Shown here: positions 8,143-11,984 of the stretch, in pieces
Layout: every line of letters starts with the position of its first letter
Numbering within the stretch: the stretch's first letter is position 1
NCBI GenBank assembly: GCA_010093685.1
Contig: MU006222.1
Span: 1,281,140 to 1,293,123 of the forward strand
DNA from: Ophiobolus disseminans
Taxonomy: Eukaryota; Ascomycota; Dothideomycetes; Pleosporales; Phaeosphaeriaceae
Direction of reading: 5' to 3'
DNA: 11,984 bases
Translations under genes and position numbers: made by a program
The notes under the pieces: generated by a model
What the model saw: the letters and a program-made list of their open reading frames with translations, nothing else
What the model was told of the DNA's origin: nothing
Databases searched by the model: none

Positions 8143-8169
8143 GACCCTGCCTCTGCTTCATGCAGGGTC
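8143..8169. repeat. Unit hairpin, copy 3, with paired changes
   Basis: GACCCTGC / GCAGGGTC, perfect 8-bp stem, loop CTCTGCTTCAT. Relative to copy 2 the second pair changes from G-C to A-T and the fourth from T-A to C-G, with both arms altered each time. Confidence 0.75.
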
Positions 8170-8505
8170 ACGCACCAACACAACAGGGCACTAGCCCTTA
8201 ACTGCGAACAAGGCAGCCAGCATGGCCTTACAACACGACAATTGGAGAGGGAGGAGAACAAGGTCTGGCGCTGCCTTGCTTTCTTGCCTACCTTTCCTAC
8301 AACAAAGAGAGCTGGGTGCGGCTCTTGTAACGACAATTTACAGCATGTCAACGCATATAGCTCTAGCAAGGCTACGTGTACAAAGCTTTTGATATGTTTG
8401 ATTTCTACCCCCAGCTAGGACAGACGCAGCTTCGCACTGCGCACATGCAACACACAAGCAAATGAGGCAACCAGCTAGGCCTTACAACGACACTCAATAC
8501 ACGAC

Positions 8506-8712
8506 ATGCAGAGGAAGGAAGCATACATGGCCTGGTATTCTCTTATCTCCTTCTCTACTCCTGCACAGCTAGGGCGCTGCTTGCACCGTCTTAAAGAACA
8601 ACAACAACACAACTGTAAAGCAGAACTGAAAGACAAGAAAGGCAGGTACACCGTATTATTGCACGCCGGAGGTGAAAGACTCCTGCTGATAGCACCTAGC
8701 AGTGGACCCTAG
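8506..8712 (+). CDS. Small ORF of 68 codons near the retroposon 3' end, doubtful
   Basis: An ATG-started reading, MQRKEAYMAWYSL to IAPSSGP, ends at TAG 8710-8712. It is the only ATG-initiated frame of any length in the non-repeat part of the retroposon, with about 105 bp of 3' tail before the poly(A). Composition is mixed and basic in the middle (KAELKDKKGRY), then hydrophobic. I recognise no domain. It starts close to the last diverged repeat core. It may be chance; a role in mobility is not supported. Confidence 0.25.
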   Translation: MQRKEAYMAWYSLISFSTPAQLGRCLHRLKEQQQHNCKAELKDKKGRYTVLLHAGGERLLLIAPSSGP

Positions 8713-8760
8713 GAAAGAGGGATTATGCTTGGCATGCGCAGCGCTCCATAGCCCCTAGGG
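8707..8760. repeat. Inverted repeat CCCTAGG / CCTAGGG near the 3' end
   Basis: A 7-bp perfect stem (8707-8713 with 8754-8760) encloses 40 nt that include GGCATGCGCAGCGCTCC. It lies about 55 bp before the A tail and could be a 3' RNA structure recognised by a LINE RT, which is inference only. Confidence 0.35.
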
Positions 8761-8816
8761 CTGCATGAGCTTCATTGTATTTATGCTAGCAATAGATAGT
8801 GCAATGTAAATGATTT

Positions 8817-8834
8817 AAAAAAAAAAAAAAAAAA
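8817..8834 (+). other. Poly(A) tail of the retroposon
   Basis: 18 consecutive A residues, the last of which may belong to the target duplication. It follows the AT-rich AATGTAAATGATTT, a plausible fungal cleavage context. Confidence 0.9.
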
Positions 8835-8847
8835 CATTCGCACAGAA
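8834..8847. repeat. 14-bp target site duplication, right copy (retroposon)
   Basis: ACATTCGCACAGAA, identical to 7253-7266. The LINE reading resumes at 8848. Confidence 0.92.
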
Positions 8848-11760
8848 GCTGCTATTAAGCATAAGTAAAGAGACGACCTCAGCACAGACAACGACCTTCT
8901 AGTACTAGAAATCTTAGGGCCTATAGAGCGCTTTCTGCTTCTTAATATCTACAACAAGAAAGAACTAGCAGAAGACTCTACCTCACAACAACAAAGAGTA
9001 CGAACTATAGAAAGAGCTCTTCTACACCTTTAACTTACACTACCCTTTCTTATTGCAGGCGATTTTAATAGCTATCACTTTTTTTGGAATACTGCAATAC
9101 AGAGCCCAAACCAAGAGGCACAGCAGCTAGCAGAATAGCTAGAAGCACATACCTGCAAACTGCTTAATACTGCACAAGAACAGACCTTTTTTAGGTCTAA
9201 CTTACGGTCTATATCAATTATTGACCTAGCCTTTGCCGCAAGCTTTAAGGAGAATACCTAGGATACGTAGTATAGAGCAGAGGATACAGGCTCAGATTAC
9301 ATTACTATTAGCTTCTCCTGCTACACAAAGCACACAGAACGGTTTGTTAATCCTCTACAGAATAGGCCCTACGCGCTAGACAAGGCAGACTAGGAAACAT
9401 TTGCACTAGCTCTAAAAGAGCAAGTAGCAAGCAAAAATCTTGTGCAGACGCTAGAAACTGAAAATGCGCAAGTAGACAAGCTAGAGCTTAGCAGTCTATC
9501 TCTCTCAAAACAACTACAATAGGACCTAGACAACGCTGCAGATCTTCTTATGCAAAGCATACAAGAGGCTACAAAGAAAGCAATACCTAAGACACGACGA
9601 TGCGAAAGATCTAAGCCCTAGTAGAGCAAAGATCTAGTAGAGCAAAGAAAGCAGGCAAGCAGAGCAATAAGAGTGCAGCAGGAGTTCCCTACGCCTACAA
9701 ACGCAAGAAAAGCAAAAGCTAGAAGAGATTAATACCTACAAGCAGTAAAGCTAGCAAAAGCAAGTCACTAGGACAGCTTTCTGCAGAAGGCTAAAGGCAA
9801 GGATATCTTCAAAGCTCTAAGATATACAAAGCAAAGAACCACTAGGCTTGTTCCTAAGCTGCAGTACTAACAGCAGGGAGAGCTAAGAAGAGCTATAGAG
9901 TTTAAAGAGCAATACACTGCTTTTACAACAACTCTCTTTTTAAGCCTACCTAGCACAAATACACGCCTTAATTGGACTACCTATAGACAAGGCAACTAGG
10001 AATAGCAAGAAGAGCTAGATAAGATTAAGGTGTACAACGCTATCTTTACTAGTTCTCCTACAAAAGCACTAGGCACAGATTAGCTCTCTTTTGCTATTCT
10101 ACGCAAGGCATATAACGCAGAAAGTAAGGTTTTCTACCTTCTTTATAGAGCTCTTTTTGTAGCAGGCTATTACCCTAAGAGCTAGAGAGAAGCAATAGGT
10201 GTAATACTACCAAAAGCAAACAAGAAGGACTACTCTCTACCTAAGGCCTATAGAGTTATCTCCCTGCTTAACTGCCTAGGCAAAGCATTTGAAAAAATCC
10301 TAGCTACACGGCTTAGCTACCTCGCTAAAACAGGAAATCTTCTTTAGGATACACAGATAGGAGGGAGAAAACAGAGGTCTGCTCTAGACGCCTGCCTTCT
10401 TCTACAGTTAAAAGTTCAAGAAGCATAGAAAAAGAAGCATACTACTGCGCTACTGTTTGTAGACGTAAAAGGAGCTTTTAACTACGTATTAGCAAATAAG
10501 CTCCTAGCTATGTGCTACAAACTTAAGCTTCCTCTAGCCTTAATTAGGTAGATTAGCTTCTTTCTGTCTTAGCGCTCCGTACAGCTAAGATTCAATAGCA
10601 AAACTTAGCCTCTACAGAAAGTTAAGATAGGCATACCGCAAGGATTACTAATCTCACCTATTCTTTTTCTTCTCTATATTAGAGATATTTGCAAAGTAAG
10701 GCCTAATACTTTTACCTTCTCCTATATTGACGATATCTGTATTAGAGCAAGCGCAAGGTCAATAAAGAAGCTTAAGCAAATACTTAAGGAAACTGCAAGA
10801 GCTATATTATAAGAAGCTAGAGAAAGCGCAATTAAGTTTAATGTTAAGAAAACTAAACTCCTCTACGCTAGCCGCAAAAGAGAAATTGATGCAAAACCTG
10901 TGCAGGTAGGAGAAAGCCTAATACAGCTAAGCAACTGCGTACGCTAGCTAGGCTTCTTCCTAGATAATAAGCTATCCTACAAAAAGCATATACAGACAAA
11001 GGTTGCTATTGCGCAACAGGTCTTCTACCGCCTTTAGAGGCTAGGCAATACACAGCGAGGTCTTAGCACACAGGCTATAAGGCAGCTCTATATAGCGTGT
11101 GTTTCTGCTATCGCAGACTATAGAGTGCAACTGTAGTAGGGAAAGAGAAAGCAATCCCTACTTCGAGAATACCAGCAACTACAGAACTCAGCGTTACGTC
11201 AGATCCTAGGAGCTTTTAAAGGATCTCTAACAAAAGCTATAGAGATTAAAGCTACAATTCTGCCTCTACATCTGCGAGCAGAAAAGCTCTGCTAACAATA
11301 TGCTATTAGAACTCTATCTTTTGCAAAGAGCTATCCTATTAGGAAAGCAATACAGCGCTAGAAACAACTTTATATATCTACGCAGCTTAGAGAACTGTCT
11401 AAGAGAACATAAGGGCACAGCAACATCGAAGAAATCTCTATACTGCTAGCAAAGCTATAGAGCAAAGCTGCCTCTACCTACGCTACATTTATAATCCCAA
11501 AAAACAGCAAATCAGAAACAGCAGACCTGCATAAGCAATGGCTACAAGATCTACAGTACAAAGAAAAGGCGCCTATTTTATTGTATACAGACAGCTCTAA
11601 GATTAGAGAGGAGGTAGCTGCAGGTTACTGTTAAGTCTCTATACAAGGGAAATATATCCAGGTAAAGAATTTTAGCCTAGGAGAGAAACTAGAGATTATG
11701 GATGCAGAGCTTATTGCAGCTGTAAGGGGCTAGGCAGAAGACTGCAGAAAGGCTAGGTTT
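8848..11760 (+). pseudogene. LINE ORF2, 3' piece: endonuclease, RT, partial RNase H
   Basis: About 971 codons in one frame with no indel, but 32 in-frame stops (24 TAG, 8 TAA, no TGA). The endonuclease continues with NIYN, GDFNS (9058-9072) and SIIDLAFA; its final SDH motif reads SDY (H to Y, codon 9298). The RT shows YRVISLLNCLGKAFEKIL, FVDVKGAFN (Asp at 10462), GIPQGLLISPILF and YIDD (10723-10734). RNase H starts at LYTDSS (Asp at 11590) and has the Glu in MDAELIAA (11707), but its third Asp and C terminus are missing. The order EN-RT-RNase H fits Tad1/I-type LINEs. ORF1 is not in the window. Stops fall where Trp or Gln is expected, for example VR*LGFF at 10945. Dead by RIP and by 3' loss. 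Confidence 0.92.
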
Positions 11761-11924
11761 AACCGTCATGAATTCGATGGAGACTATCTAGAGCCAGAGA
11801 ACAGGCTGTCTAAATAGGCAGACTGCTAGTTTCTGGAAGTTTCTACATACATTGGCATATGTCATTATTTGTAATCTTTTGCAATAGCTAGAACATTCCG
11901 GGACATTCTATAATGCTCTATAGT
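11761..11924. other. AT-rich noncoding DNA beyond the LINE break
   Basis: Similarity to RNase H stops around codon 11758 and no LINE 3' end or A tail is seen. The stretch has no usable ORF. Near its end, degenerate 10-bp units related to CTCTATAGTG and CTTCTATAAT lead into the minisatellite. Confidence 0.5.
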
Positions 11925-11984
11925 GTTCTATGCTCTTCTATAATGTTCTATGCTCTTCTATAATGTTCTATGCTCTTCTATAAT
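11925..11984. repeat. 20-bp minisatellite, at least 3 exact copies
   Basis: Unit GTTCTATGCTCTTCTATAAT at 11925, 11945 and 11965, reaching the window end. Each unit is itself two related 10-mers (GTTCTATGCT and CTTCTATAAT), so it grew by doubling. The array very likely continues outside. Confidence 0.9.

Larger units (their letters stand above)
7501..8500 (+). repeat. Degenerate tandem array, unit 127-192 bp
   Basis: The landmark ACAAGGTCTGGCRCTGCC (once CTAGC) occurs at 7584, 7711, 7903, 8092 and 8258, so successive units measure 127, 192, 189 and 166 bp. Each is preceded by a core containing GCACYGGCTCTT, AACAAGGCAGCCAGC and ATTGGAGA. A first core starts near 7505; diverged cores are visible near 8310 and 8445-8500. 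The 127-bp unit lacks the segment holding the hairpin, so units differ by gain or loss of a module. Copies differ at RIP-type sites: CTAGCATGG at 7543, GCTATGG at 7809 and TCTAGCAC at 7910, where sister copies have CCAG, CCATGG and CTGG. Confidence 0.85.
7267..8833 (+). mobile_element. Poly(A)-tailed non-autonomous retroposon with modular repeats
   Basis: A 1,567-bp insertion begins CCGAACACC and ends in an A run. It is flanked by perfect 14-bp duplications and lies in the same orientation as the LINE it interrupts. It is richer in GC and has far fewer TAG/CTAG words than its neighbours, so it has suffered much less RIP. I find no RT, integrase or other mobility protein in it, and no convincing Pol III A or B box; runs of five or six T near 7303 would also stop Pol III. 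It is therefore probably a Pol II transcript, perhaps a noncoding or short-ORF RNA, copied by LINE machinery. About 1 kb of it is a variable-length tandem repeat. I do not recognise the family. Confidence 0.8.

Noticed and set aside
7454..8418. Several ORFs of 70-165 codons on both strands in the tandem array
   Set aside because: They lack ATG starts or known domains, overlap on both strands, and follow from units of 189 and 192 bp, both multiples of three. The other units (127 and 166 bp) break the frame.
7501..8500. CRISPR-like array
   Set aside because: Units are long, unequal and diverged, with no short constant repeat and no unique spacers of constant size, in a fungal retroelement.
8817..8834. 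A-rich microsatellite rather than a retroposon tail
   Set aside because: The run ends exactly at the second copy of a 14-bp target duplication whose first copy starts the insertion.
313..11760. Reassigned stop codons (alternative genetic code), since nearly all in-frame stops are TAG or TAA
   Set aside because: TAG replaces both Trp and Gln, TGG and CAG codons coexist, and the LTR pair shows the same C to T and G to A changes in noncoding DNA. RIP explains all of this.

Overview
The window is a stack of retroelements from a repeat-rich genome region, almost certainly of a filamentous ascomycete (Pezizomycotina; class not determinable). The evidence is a Tad1-like LINE with endonuclease, reverse transcriptase and RNase H, a Ty3/gypsy chromovirus, and very heavy mutation of the repeat-induced point mutation (RIP) type. 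I see no intact gene apart from, at best, one doubtful 68-codon ORF.

Layout: (1) 1-312, then 7249-7266, then 8848 to about 11760, is one LINE ORF2 broken into three pieces. (2) 313-7243 is a complete but dead Ty3/gypsy chromovirus inserted in the LINE. It has 434-bp LTRs (TG...CA), a 5-bp target duplication CAGCT, gag in frame 2, pol in frame 1 (protease, RT, RNase H, integrase, chromodomain), a U UUU UUA heptamer at the gag/pol junction, and an antisense gene between pol and the 3' LTR encoding a Zn2Cys6-like cysteine cluster. (3) 7267-8833 is a second insertion in the LINE, 4 bp away from the first: a poly(A)-tailed retroposon of about 1.57 kb with a 14-bp target duplication, built largely of a modular repeat of 127-192 bp that carries a hairpin. 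(4) From about 11760 the LINE RNase H domain is cut off and replaced by AT-rich DNA ending in a 20-bp minisatellite that runs off the window.

Removing both insertions, with one copy of each target duplication, restores the LINE reading frame exactly (ACA GCT ATC TAC ATT CGC ACA GAA GCT). This confirms the nesting.

Mutation: by hand count, gag, pol, the antisense gene and the LINE together carry about 102 in-frame stops, nearly all TAG or TAA and only one TGA. They fall on Gln (CAG/CAA) and Trp (TGG) positions. The two LTRs differ at 30 of 434 positions, 29 of them transitions, mostly CpA to TpA or TpG to TpA. This is a RIP signature, not recoding and not CpG-methylation decay. The retroposon is much less affected, so it probably arrived later or was poorly targeted.

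The less expected items are the antisense Zn2Cys6-like gene inside the gypsy element, the repeat-bearing retroposon with paired hairpin changes, and a possible self-priming arrangement in the LTR. All counts are hand-made from the sequence; no database search was run.
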